From CAZKCI01 sp964551475 (GTDB lineage Bacteria; Auribacterota; Erginobacteria; Erginobacterales; CAZKCI01), in contig CAZKCI010000019.1 of NCBI GenBank assembly GCA_964551475.1, positions 1 to 31,020 of the forward strand: a stretch of DNA of 31,020 bases, written 5' to 3'. A program made the translations under genes and the position numbers. Positions 15,993-23,237 of this stretch are shown piece after piece; the stretch's first letter is position 1, and the number at the start of each line of letters is the position of its first letter. Under the pieces are notes generated by a model, which was not told the origin of the DNA, made no database searches, and worked only from the letters and a program-made list of their open reading frames with translations.

Positions 15993-16049
15993 GACTGGTC
16001 AGTTTTGTCGGACCGGCCTGACCCGTCCGACCGGTCAGACTTGTCCGAC
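15993..16049. repeat. Phased 9-mer repeat
   Basis: GACTGGTCA, GTTTTGTCG, GACCGGCCT, GACCCGTCC, GACCGGTCA, GACTTGTCC and then GAC make six consecutive nonamers directly in front of the isomerase ATG at 16053. They fill most of the spacer and leave no room for a normal ribosome binding site. Confidence 0.8.
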
Positions 16050-16052
16050 GCC

Positions 16053-16913
16053 ATGAAAAACCGCATACTCCTCTCCACCGGCTCGCTCTACAACTACGGG
16101 ACCGACCGGGTCTTCGAGATCGCCCGGCGCACCGGCTTCGACGGCGTCGAGATCATCGTCGACCGTCGGACCGACACTTTCCAGGTCCCCTATCTCCGCT
16201 CCCTGATCGAGCGCTACGGCCTTCCCATCGGAGCCGTCCACTCCCCCTTCTCTTTCCTCAAGCTCGCCGGCTGGAAAGACGGCGAGATCCCCCGCGCCCG
16301 GCGTTCGGTCCGCCTGGCCGAGGAATTGGGCGCGCCGGTGGTCGTCCTCCACGGGCCCTCCTTCACCGACCGCCCGTATTTGAAATGGCTCCAGGAGGAG
16401 CTTCCTTCCCTCCAGGCCGCCACCAAGGTCATCGTCGCGGTGGAGAACATGCCCCACTACCGCAAGCCGTTCGGGCGGATCGGCGCGCGCTTCCACTGGC
16501 CGAACATCCAGGACGCGAAGCGGAAGAAGGCCTGGAATTTCGTCCCCTCCTTCCTCCTTCCCTCTTGCCACCTCCTCTCCCGGCCGGAGGATCTCCTCCC
16601 CTTCCGCCATGTCGTCCTCGACGTCACCCATCTCGGCACGGGGGGTTACGATCCCGCGCGCGTCTATGATCTCCTCGGGGAAAGGGTGGCCCATGTTCAC
16701 CTCTCCAACTTCGACGGCCAGGAGCACCGGGAACTGAGAAAAGGCGAAGTGGAGATCGCCGGTTTCCTCCGCCACCTTACCGCGAAGGGATATGCCGGAG
16801 ACATCGCCCTGGAGATCAGCCCGGGTTCGTTCGCCTCCGAGGACGAGTCGGCGACGGTCGAGACGCTCGCCGCCAACCTCGCGATTATTCACGATAATCT
16901 TGGCCGGAGCTAA
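16053..16913 (+). CDS. Sugar phosphate isomerase/epimerase (TIM barrel)
   Basis: This 286-residue protein of the xylose-isomerase-like/AP endonuclease 2 TIM-barrel superfamily usually isomerises or epimerises a sugar using a divalent metal. Strand-end metal and substrate residues are visible: GVEIIVD, GAVHSPFSF, VVVLHGPSF, VAVENMPHY, VVLDVTHLG, HVHLSNFDG and DIALEISPG, the usual E/D/H/E pattern. I begin at ATG 16053 because the open frame upstream only translates the 9-mer repeats. No Shine-Dalgarno sequence is visible. The substrate is unknown, and endonuclease IV activity is unlikely since the full set of zinc ligands is not obvious. Confidence 0.85.
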   Translation: MKNRILLSTGSLYNYGTDRVFEIARRTGFDGVEIIVDRRTDTFQVPYLRSLIERYGLPIGAVHSPFSFLKLAGWKDGEIPRARRSVRLAEELGAPVVVLHGPSFTDRPYLKWLQEELPSLQAATKVIVAVENMPHYRKPFGRIGARFHWPNIQDAKRKKAWNFVPSFLLPSCHLLSRPEDLLPFRHVVLDVTHLGTGGYDPARVYDLLGERVAHVHLSNFDGQEHRELRKGEVEIAGFLRHLTAKGYAGDIALEISPGSFASEDESATVETLAANLAIIHDNLGRS

Positions 16914-16915
16914 TA

Positions 16916-16949
16916 GGCCGGTATAGGTTCTATAGGACCTATACCGGCC
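16916..16949. other. Strong hairpin after the isomerase gene
   Basis: GGCCGGTATAGGT (16916-16928) and ACCTATACCGGCC (16937-16949) form a perfect 13-bp stem starting two bases after the TAA stop. There is no U-run, so termination would not be classical. The stem is built from 9-mers TATAGGTTC, TATAGGACC and TATACCGGC. Confidence 0.7.
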
Positions 16950-16959
16950 GACGCCCGTC

Positions 16960-16985
16960 CGTCGCGACGGGAGTCGCGACGCTAC
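16960..16985 (-). repeat. GTAG-headed palindrome, family A, copy 2
   Basis: Minus strand: GTAGCGTCGC, GAC, loop TCCC, GTC, GCGACG. It has the same head and loop as copy 1, with the inner stem GAC/GTC instead of CCC/GGG. Confidence 0.75.
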
Positions 16986-17023
16986 CACCGCCCCCGCGGC
17001 GGCCTTGACCGCGGGCCGGCTTT

Positions 17024-17078
17024 GGTGTATCTCCTGTTTCAGGCGCAGGGAAAGCGCGCCGGAAACAGGAGATACACC
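17024..17078 (+). promoter_or_regulatory. RBS-sequestering hairpin in the HEAT gene leader
   Basis: GGTGTATCTCCTGTTTC (17024-17040) and GAAACAGGAGATACACC (17062-17078) are perfect 17-bp complements. The right arm contains the Shine-Dalgarno AGGAG (17067-17071) and ends at the base before the ATG; T17023 can even pair with the A of the ATG. Within the 21-base loop GGCGC (17042-17046) pairs with GCGCC (17056-17060). Translation would need the hairpin to open. A regulatory role is inferred. Confidence 0.65.
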
Positions 17079-18326
17079 ATGAAACACCGCGTTTTCGCCT
17101 GTCTGGCGTTCGCAGTCACCCTCGCCCTCCCCCCGCTCCTCCCCGCTTCATCCGACCCGGTCAAGGACCTGATCTTCGACCTCCAGGTCGGAAAGAAGGA
17201 CGTCCGGATCAACGCCGCCCGCGGACTGGGCAACCAGGACGACGAGAGAGCGGTCCCGCCTCTTCTCGAGATCGTCCAGAACGCGAAGGAGAGCAAGGAC
17301 CTCCGGCGGGAGGCGATCATGTCGCTGGGCAAGCTCGAGGCGAAGGACGCGGTGCAGTCTTTCATCGACCTCGCGGTCAACCCCTCCGAGAACCAGGATC
17401 TCCGGATCACGGCGATCGAGGTTCTGAACCGGATGAAGGCCAAACGCGCGGTGAAGGAGTTCTCCGCCGCCCTGGAAAACCCGAAAGACAAGGGCAAGGT
17501 CCGCGCGGCCATGACCGCCTTCCTCTCCGCCTACGCCGACCGGAAGAGCGTCAGCTCGCTCCAGCTGGTGATGGAGAACGAGAAAGACGACTGGGAGATC
17601 CGCGTGCCGGTTCTCGACCTCGCCTACCGCCTGGACGAAAAGAACACGCTCAAGTCCTTCGAGGCCATCCTCCTGAACCGGAAGGACGACCGCCGGGTCC
17701 GCTCCCACATCATGGAGATCCTGTCCCAGCAGCCGGAGAAATCGGTCATCCCGGCGGTGATCGACGTGGCGTCCGACGCCCAAGACCGCGATGACATCCG
17801 GATAGCGGCGATCGACGTCCTGATCAAGAGCGGTGACAAGCGGGCGGGGGCGCCGATGCTCTCCCTCGCCGACAACGCCAAGGACGAATGGAAGGTCCGG
17901 GCGAAGGCCCTCCAGTTTTTCCCGGTCTCCCCCCCCCAGGAGTGGCCCCAGGTGATGGAGCGGATCATCTTCAACCCGAAGGAGAAAGACGCCCTCCGGG
18001 TCGTCGCTTTCGGCGTCCTCACCGCCCTCCAAGGGACACAGCTCGCCCCCCAGGCGATCGAGCTTTTGAAAAATTCCAAGGAGGATGACGAGGTGAGGAC
18101 GGCCGCGGCGGGTTTCCTGGGCGAATGCCGCGTGAAAGACGCCGGGCGGGCGCTCGCCGATGTCCTGGGGACGACGCCGAAAAAGGCGTATTTCCGGGAG
18201 GCGATCGTCCGGGCTTTGGGAAAACTCCGCTATACGGCGGCCCGGGAGATGATCGAGTATCTCTCCCGCCGCGACGACGACGTCTCCGTCCGCAAGGCGG
18301 CGCGGGAGGTCCTGGAGGGAACGTAG
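17079..18326 (+). CDS. Exported HEAT-repeat protein
   Basis: This 415-residue protein has a signal peptide (HRVFACLAFAVTLALPPLLPA) and then roughly eleven HEAT/PBS-lyase-like helical repeats of 35-40 residues. The phase is easy to see: KDLRREAIMSLGKL, QDLRITAIEVLNRM, GKVRAAMTAFLSAY, WEIRVPVLDLAYRL, RRVRSHIMEILSQQ, DDIRIAAIDVLIKS, WKVRAKALQFF, DALRVVAFGVL, DEVRTAAAGFLGEC, AYFREAIVRALGKL and VSVRKAAREVLEG. Such scaffolds bind proteins. The ATG at 17079 follows AGGAG with a 7-base spacer, inside the leader hairpin. Its TAG stop is part of a GTAGCGTCGC repeat half-unit. The partner is unknown. Confidence 0.85.
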   Translation: MKHRVFACLAFAVTLALPPLLPASSDPVKDLIFDLQVGKKDVRINAARGLGNQDDERAVPPLLEIVQNAKESKDLRREAIMSLGKLEAKDAVQSFIDLAVNPSENQDLRITAIEVLNRMKAKRAVKEFSAALENPKDKGKVRAAMTAFLSAYADRKSVSSLQLVMENEKDDWEIRVPVLDLAYRLDEKNTLKSFEAILLNRKDDRRVRSHIMEILSQQPEKSVIPAVIDVASDAQDRDDIRIAAIDVLIKSGDKRAGAPMLSLADNAKDEWKVRAKALQFFPVSPPQEWPQVMERIIFNPKEKDALRVVAFGVLTALQGTQLAPQAIELLKNSKEDDEVRTAAAGFLGECRVKDAGRALADVLGTTPKKAYFREAIVRALGKLRYTAAREMIEYLSRRDDDVSVRKAAREVLEGT

Positions 18327-18513
18327 CGTCGCCTTACTGAAGCTTTCCACGAATTTACACGAATTTGCACGAATAAGATGGGCCAGGGTGATTCTTCAAT
18401 TCCACCGGGCGAGCAATCGATAGCGAGCTTGTGGGGGGGGCGCCCCGCTCCCACAATTCGCGGAGAGGGAATCTTCCCCCTGTCCCGCGTCGCCGCGGTA
18501 GCGGCGACGCTAC
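18323..18513. repeat. Convergent GTAGCGTCGC units with spacer
   Basis: A half-unit GTAGCGTCGC on the plus strand (18323-18332) faces full family A copy 3 on the minus strand (18513-18488: GTAGCGTCGC, CGC, TACC, GCG, GCGACG). Between them are 10-mers CACGAATTTA, CACGAATTTG, CACGAATAAG (18348-18377) and an imperfect stem TTGTGGG/CCCACAA (18429-18456). The two flanking genes end with the TAG of each GTAG. Confidence 0.75.
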
Positions 18514-18983
18514 AAACCCGTTTTCCCCGCGGACGCACCTCGACGGAAGGCGGCCAGAAGGCGGCGGGCGCGCAGGGTGATCTTGACGCGCGGCGGGAAT
18601 TGGAAATCGGGCTTTTCCGATAGCAGAAGATGGATTTGCGCCTCGACGGCTTCACCGCGATCCGAAAGAGCTCTGATTGATCCGGGGATGGTCATCCCTT
18701 CGCCAATGTCGACCTCCACCTCATCCCCGGCGACGATCTTCTGCAACGGCTCGCGGGGGATCAGCACCACGATAGACTCCCCCTCCCCTTCGACTTTCGC
18801 CTCCACCTCGTAGGTCGCCTTCATCCGGGCGAGCCAGAAGACCGCCAGGAGGGCCCCGAGAAGGAGGGCGCTGACCGCGAGCGAGATCAGCCAGAGGGCG
18901 AGCCGCCGGTTGATCAGCCGACTCACCCAGCGGTTCAGTCGTCCGCGCTGATCAGCGTCTCTTGCTCTCATGGGCCTCGTCAC
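18510..18983 (-). CDS. Small HlyD-like single-pass membrane protein
   Basis: A GTG start at 18983 overlaps the ABC transporter stop (GTGA) and has GGAGG seven bases upstream, giving 157 residues; ATG 18971 is an alternative. It has one N-terminal transmembrane helix (LALWLISLAVSALLLGALLAVFW), then a beta-rich domain (VEAKVEGEGESIVVLIP, IVAGDEVEVDIGEGMTIPG, HLLLSEKP, PPRVKITL) that looks like the outer beta-barrel part of HlyD/membrane-fusion proteins without their coiled coil. The last gene of the cluster, it may be a periplasmic adaptor for the exporter before it. The stop is the TAG of a GTAG palindrome. Confidence 0.7.
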   Translation of the reverse strand: MTRPMRARDADQRGRLNRWVSRLINRRLALWLISLAVSALLLGALLAVFWLARMKATYEVEAKVEGEGESIVVLIPREPLQKIVAGDEVEVDIGEGMTIPGSIRALSDRGEAVEAQIHLLLSEKPDFQFPPRVKITLRARRLLAAFRRGASAGKTGL

Positions 18984-20755
18984 TGTTTCGCCTCCAGGCG
19001 GGAGGACTGCTCGCGATAGAGATCGCAGTAGTAGCCGCCCCGCGCCATCAGCTCCCGGTGGCTTCCCGTCTCCATCGCCCGGCCGTCGCGCAAGACCACG
19101 ATCCGGTCCGCGTTTTGCAGGGAGAGGAGGCGGTGGGTGGCGATGATCAGCGTCGCCTTCGGGAGATCGCATCTCAGGTTGGCGAAAATCCTCGACTCGG
19201 AGTCGAAGCCGACCGCCGAGGTCGCCTCGTCCAGGATCAGGATCCGGGGATCGCCCAGGACCGCGCGAGCGATGGTGAGCCTCTGGCGCTGGCCCTCGGA
19301 GAGGTTGGAACCCCTCTCCCCCACCAGCGTGTCGAGTCCGTTCTCCATCTGCCGGACCGCGGAGTCGAGATCGGCCATCTGGAGCGCCCGCCAGAGATCC
19401 TTCTCCGAGAACTCGGACCGGCCAAAGACGAGATTTTCCCGGATGGAGCGGTTCAGGACGAAGGCCTCCTGGAGGGCGAGGCCGATACGGGGAAGCAGCG
19501 AGGAAAGGCGGATCCCGTCGAGGTCGATCCCGTCGATCAGGACCCTCCCCTCCCAGGGAAGCATCAGGCGCAGGAGGAGCATGAGGAGCGTCGTCTTGCC
19601 CGAGCCGCTGGGTCCGACCAGGGCGGCGAAGGATCCGGCGGGGACGGCGAAGGAGACCTTCTCGACCACCTTCCTGCCCGGCCGATAGCCGAAGGCGACG
19701 TCCTGGAAGGCGATCTCGCCCCTGATCCCGGCGAGCGCCCTGGCCTCCGGTCGTTCCGTCTCCGCCGGGAGGACGAGCGTCTCCCGCACCCGCTCCCAGG
19801 AGACGAAACGGACCATCACTCCCTGGTAGAGTCCGCCCAGCGACTTCAGGGCGTCGAAGAGCTGGATGAGATAGATCATGAGCGCGATCAGCGTCCCCAG
19901 CGTCAGATAGCCCTTGATCACGTTGAAACCGACGTAGTAGGTGAAACCGGTGAGGATCAGCGTGTTCAGAAGCCCCGCGGACATGCTGGAGAAGAGGCCC
20001 ACCTCCACCAGCTTCAGGTCGAGGCGGATGACCCGGATCCTCCCCTGGAGGTAGCGCAGGGCCGCCCAGGGCCCTTTCCCCAGCGCCTTGACCAGCTTGA
20101 TGTTGGAGAGCGAATCCTCGAGCTCGGCCAGAAGACCCTGCGAGGCCTCCTTGATCCGGCGGGTGAGGACCCTCTGCTTCGAGCCGAAGTAGCGGGCCTG
20201 CAGATAAAAGAGCGGGGAGAGGAGGAGCGTGACCAGCGTGAGTTCCCAGTTCAGGTAGAGGCAGATGGCGAGGAGGAAGACCAGGCGGAGGGCGAGGCTG
20301 ACGATCTGGGGGATGGTGTCGGTGGCAAGCGAGGAGACGGTGTCGATGTCCTGGCCCACCCGGTACATCTGCTCGCCGGTCGGCCGGCGATGGATGTCGG
20401 CGTAGGAGAGAGAGAAGAGATGGCGGACGTATTCGGAGCGGAGGTCGAAGGTGAGCCTCTGTCCGATGTAGGCCGAGAGATACTGGTGGAGGACGGCGAG
20501 GAACCCCTGGAGGAGAAAGAGGACGAAGCCGGCGAGGAGGAGGAGGTGAAAAAGGGCGAAGTCATGCCCGCCGAAGGCCTGGTCGATGGTGATCCGGGTG
20601 AGATAGGGGCCGAGCAGCCCCGCCGAGGAGGAGATGAAGACCGCGAGAAGGACGAGTGCCTCCAGGGACCAGTAGGGTATGAGATAGCGATTGAAGGCCC
20701 GGAAGTGGGAGAGGAGGGGGCCGGAGGGATGTCTGGATTTAGCCGAGAAGCTCAT
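18980..20755 (-). CDS. ABC exporter, fused membrane and ATPase domains
   Basis: This 591-residue half-transporter has six membrane helices (about 30-330), then a nucleotide-binding domain with Walker A GPSGSGKTT, Q-loop LALQEAF, signature LSEGQRQRL, Walker B ILILDEATSA and H-loop IATHR. This is the MsbA/peptide exporter type. I see no N-terminal C39 peptidase domain, so any leader cleavage would be done by another protein. It starts 10 bases after heptamer repeats, with no visible Shine-Dalgarno sequence. It is coupled by GTGA overlap to the HlyD-like gene and sits 160 bases behind the radical SAM gene. The substrate is inferred to be a modified peptide, but could be a lipid or drug. Confidence 0.9.
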   Translation of the reverse strand: MSFSAKSRHPSGPLLSHFRAFNRYLIPYWSLEALVLLAVFISSSAGLLGPYLTRITIDQAFGGHDFALFHLLLLAGFVLFLLQGFLAVLHQYLSAYIGQRLTFDLRSEYVRHLFSLSYADIHRRPTGEQMYRVGQDIDTVSSLATDTIPQIVSLALRLVFLLAICLYLNWELTLVTLLLSPLFYLQARYFGSKQRVLTRRIKEASQGLLAELEDSLSNIKLVKALGKGPWAALRYLQGRIRVIRLDLKLVEVGLFSSMSAGLLNTLILTGFTYYVGFNVIKGYLTLGTLIALMIYLIQLFDALKSLGGLYQGVMVRFVSWERVRETLVLPAETERPEARALAGIRGEIAFQDVAFGYRPGRKVVEKVSFAVPAGSFAALVGPSGSGKTTLLMLLLRLMLPWEGRVLIDGIDLDGIRLSSLLPRIGLALQEAFVLNRSIRENLVFGRSEFSEKDLWRALQMADLDSAVRQMENGLDTLVGERGSNLSEGQRQRLTIARAVLGDPRILILDEATSAVGFDSESRIFANLRCDLPKATLIIATHRLLSLQNADRIVVLRDGRAMETGSHRELMARGGYYCDLYREQSSRLEAKQ

Positions 20756-20764
20756 GGGATATCG

Positions 20765-20845
20765 GATTTGAAATTTGAGATCTCAGATTTGAGATTTCAG
20801 ATCGTCTGGGCTTCTGAGATTTGAGATCTCAGATTTGAGATTTCA
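20765..20845. repeat. Two blocks of phased heptamers
   Basis: Block 1 (20765-20799): GATTTGA, AATTTGA, GATCTCA, GATTTGA, GATTTCA. Block 2 (20818-20845): GATTTGA, GATCTCA, GATTTGA, GATTTCA. The same words occur at 9142-9211. TGAGATCTCA is palindromic, so the transcript can fold. The blocks fill the space before the ABC transporter start. Confidence 0.85.
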
Positions 20846-20903
20846 GATTATCTCGGCCGCTAATAATCCGCGCCATTCGTGCCCGCGCGCTGATCCGGCC
20901 GTC

Positions 20904-20924
20904 GTAGCCAAAGGCTACTTTGGC
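20904..20924 (+). repeat. GTAG-headed palindrome at end of radical SAM gene
   Basis: GTAG (20904-20907) precedes CCAAAG, loop GCTA, CTTTGG. GCCAAAG/CTTTGGC is a 7-bp stem. On the minus strand the loop reads TAGC, and its TAG is the stop codon of the radical SAM gene. It is a possible relative of the other GTAG elements, less certain. Confidence 0.5.
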
Positions 20925-22273
20925 GGAGGCGGCAGCGCTCCGGCGCGCACCGGGGACTTTTTCAGGCCTTGATAGTAGCCGGGTCCCAGAATCTTCTCCG
21001 CCGCCCGGGCGATGGCGATCAAACGGCGCTTGATCCGGCATTCCGCCGGCGCGGGCTCGAAGACGGATCCGGTGGCCTGGAAGTTGGTGGCGTAACAGCC
21101 GCCGAAGCAGAGATCCTTTTCGGGGCAGGACGGGCAGCCTTTCCTCTCCACCCGGGCCATCCCGCAGAGGGCGAGGCGGTTGTGGATCTCGGACATCCCC
21201 TCGTCCAGAGACCCCAGGAGGTAGAGCCCCCGGAGGCCGGAGACCCCGAGCATCTTGGAGCAGGGGTAGATCGAACCGTCGGCGGTGACGGTGACGGAGT
21301 GGCGCCCGGCCCGGCAACCGTACTGGTGGCGCCGGCCGCTCATCATGGCGATGTTCTCCTCCAGTCCGGTCACCCGGACCGGGACGCCGCGGTCGAGCGA
21401 CCGCCGGAGCCAGGCGGCGACCTTGATCATCTCCTCCTGCCAGACGTCGAGGGCGGCCTCCGGCCAGTCGAGGCCGGTGGCGGGGCCGATGATGAACTGG
21501 TTGATCCCGAGCGCGGCGAGATGGGCAACGTTCCGGGAAAGCGCCCCGACCGTGTCCGGGTGGACGGTCATCCGCGCCCCCAGCCAGGGCTGGCGGCGCT
21601 TGATCAGGGGCAGGCTCGCGGCCGCCCGGTCGTAGGAACTCGCCCCGTCCACGGCGAGGCGGTGGCGGTCGTGGGTCGCCCGGTCGCCGTCGAGGCTGAC
21701 CAGGATCTTCACACCGGCGGAGACGAGGAAATCGACCCGCTCCTCGTCGAGCAGCGTGGCGTTGGTGGTTATATCGAACTTCATCCTCTTCCCGGCCGCG
21801 CGCGCCTTCCCGGCCGCGTAGGGGAGCAGGTCGCGGAGAAGATCGTACTCGAGCAGAGGCTCGCCGCCGAAGAGGAGGATGGTGAGCTCCCCGCGATCCC
21901 GGGACCGGTCGATCAGGAAGTCCGACGCCTGACGCGCCCGGGCGGGCGACATCCGGTGGGCGACGTTCTTTCCCTCCACGAAGCAGTAATGGCAGCGGTG
22001 GTTGCAATCTTCGGTCACCATCAGCTCGAGCTGGGTGATCGGGGGGAAGCGCTCGGCCTCGAGCTTTCGGCAGACGGACCGGGCCAGCAGGTCGGCGGCG
22101 GCGGGCGCGCAGCCCTCCCGTTCCGTCAGATAGCGGGTGAGCGAGGAGCGGCTGGCGCCGGGGAGGGCGATCTCCCGGAGCAGGCGTCCGGTGATCTCGT
22201 CGAGCGATCGGGGGTTCATCAGCCGGTTGACTCGCGCATCGTTTCCCCGGGTGTCTTGGCGCCTGGGTGGCAT
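20915..22273 (-). CDS. Radical SAM/SPASM peptide-modifying enzyme
   Basis: This 452-residue protein has a SAM-cluster motif CNHRCHYC (C90, C94, C97), GGEP (136-139) for SAM binding, 'FDITTNATLL' and 'ILVSLDGDRATHDRHR' barrel strands. A C-terminal SPASM domain for two extra iron-sulfur clusters has C320, C338, then CPSCPEKDLCFGGC (C380, C383, C389, C393) and C412. SPASM enzymes commonly modify ribosomal peptides or activate sulfatases. The 80-residue N-terminus is helical and not clearly a PqqD-like recognition domain. It starts 7 bases after the HprK-like gene; a second ATG at 22222 is possible. No Cys-rich or repetitive precursor gene is adjacent. Confidence 0.9.
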   Translation of the reverse strand: MPPRRQDTRGNDARVNRLMNPRSLDEITGRLLREIALPGASRSSLTRYLTEREGCAPAAADLLARSVCRKLEAERFPPITQLELMVTEDCNHRCHYCFVEGKNVAHRMSPARARQASDFLIDRSRDRGELTILLFGGEPLLEYDLLRDLLPYAAGKARAAGKRMKFDITTNATLLDEERVDFLVSAGVKILVSLDGDRATHDRHRLAVDGASSYDRAAASLPLIKRRQPWLGARMTVHPDTVGALSRNVAHLAALGINQFIIGPATGLDWPEAALDVWQEEMIKVAAWLRRSLDRGVPVRVTGLEENIAMMSGRRHQYGCRAGRHSVTVTADGSIYPCSKMLGVSGLRGLYLLGSLDEGMSEIHNRLALCGMARVERKGCPSCPEKDLCFGGCYATNFQATGSVFEPAPAECRIKRRLIAIARAAEKILGPGYYQGLKKSPVRAGALPPPPK

Positions 22274-22280
22274 TCCCGGG

Positions 22281-23237
22281 TCAGTTCTTCGACAGCTCCG
22301 CGCATCTCGCCGCCACCTTCTCCAGGTCCGCCACGCCCCGGGGAGACCGCCCGGCGGCGCGCGCCACGGACGCGGCCAGCTCCGCCGGGGTCTCCCCCCT
22401 CCCTCCCGGACGGAGGGACCAGGCGGGGACGGACGCGAGCAGGCGAACCAGGCCGCTCAGGGGGGCGGCCTTTCCCCCCGTCCGTACATAGCCGGGATTG
22501 ACGGAGTGGTCAAGGAGCAAACGAAGCGCCCGGGGAGCGGACAGGGAGCGGAACTCCGTCTTCCCCGGGGCGAAACCCCGGAGGATGAAGACCGCGCCGG
22601 GGAGGACGGCGAAGGAACGGGAGAACGGCGGAGGGGCGACCAGGAAACGGGGGGAGGGACGGCCTTCCCGGTCCGTCTCCTCCCAGTCCGGAAAAACGGG
22701 GCCGGGACGCCTCTCCCGCAGAAGCAGCGAGCGCGGGAAAGCGCGGATCCTGCCCGTCCGCAGGTCGAGGGGGGCGAACTCATCGGAGAGAAGGGCCCAG
22801 CCCGCCCGCTCGAGCTTCACCGCCAGTGTGGACTTCCCGCGGCGGCTCCCGCCGCAGAAGATCAGGGCCTTCCCCCGGTGGAGGACGACGGCGGCGTGGA
22901 GGAAGAGCAGCGAGCGCCGGAAGAGGTGGTTGACGAAGACCTGCGCGGAAAGGAAGGCGACGGCGCGATGGAGATCGGAGCAGACGAAGGAAGGGAAGCC
23001 GGGATCGACCGCCTGATACTTCCTCCCCTGGCGCAGAAGCAGGAGCCGAACTTCCCGGCCTTTCCCCCGCTCTCCGGGAGGGGCGAGAAAAGCGCGATAG
23101 AGGGAGCGGAAGACGGACAGGGCGCGAATGTCGTTGGAGACGACGGCCACGGCCAGGCCGGGGAAGACGTAGCGGTCGCGGATCAGTCCGCGGACCGGGC
23201 GCAGCGAGGGGGAAAGGTCGGGGACGCGTCGGATCAC
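22281..23237 (-). CDS. HprK-like serine kinase family protein
   Basis: This 318-residue protein resembles the C-terminal kinase domain of HPr kinase/phosphorylase and the HprK-related kinases found with PqqD and nucleotidyltransferase genes. 'LFLHAAVVLHRGKALIF' leads into a P-loop 'GGSRRGKST' (129-137; usual form GxSGxGKS), then 'LLSDEFAPL' (149-157), matching the DD/DE acidic motif of HprK. It starts in an ATGA overlap with the peptidase gene and ends 7 bases before the radical SAM gene. No PTS HPr gene is visible, so sugar regulation is unlikely. Phosphorylation of a peptide or nucleotide-linked substrate is an inference. Confidence 0.75.
   Translation of the reverse strand: MIRRVPDLSPSLRPVRGLIRDRYVFPGLAVAVVSNDIRALSVFRSLYRAFLAPPGERGKGREVRLLLLRQGRKYQAVDPGFPSFVCSDLHRAVAFLSAQVFVNHLFRRSLLFLHAAVVLHRGKALIFCGGSRRGKSTLAVKLERAGWALLSDEFAPLDLRTGRIRAFPRSLLLRERRPGPVFPDWEETDREGRPSPRFLVAPPPFSRSFAVLPGAVFILRGFAPGKTEFRSLSAPRALRLLLDHSVNPGYVRTGGKAAPLSGLVRLLASVPAWSLRPGGRGETPAELAASVARAAGRSPRGVADLEKVAARCAELSKN

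Noticed and set aside
16916..16949. Intrinsic terminator after the isomerase gene
   Set aside because: The stem is strong but has no U-run and is built of 9-mer repeats, so listed only as a hairpin.
18962..20824. 620-codon plus-strand frame opposite the ABC exporter
   Set aside because: Shadow of the exporter; charged low-complexity product with no domain.
20756..20914. Possible small precursor peptide between radical SAM and ABC genes (MARIISGRDNLKSQI)
   Set aside because: Only 15 codons, no Shine-Dalgarno sequence, partly made of heptamer repeats; not a credible precursor.
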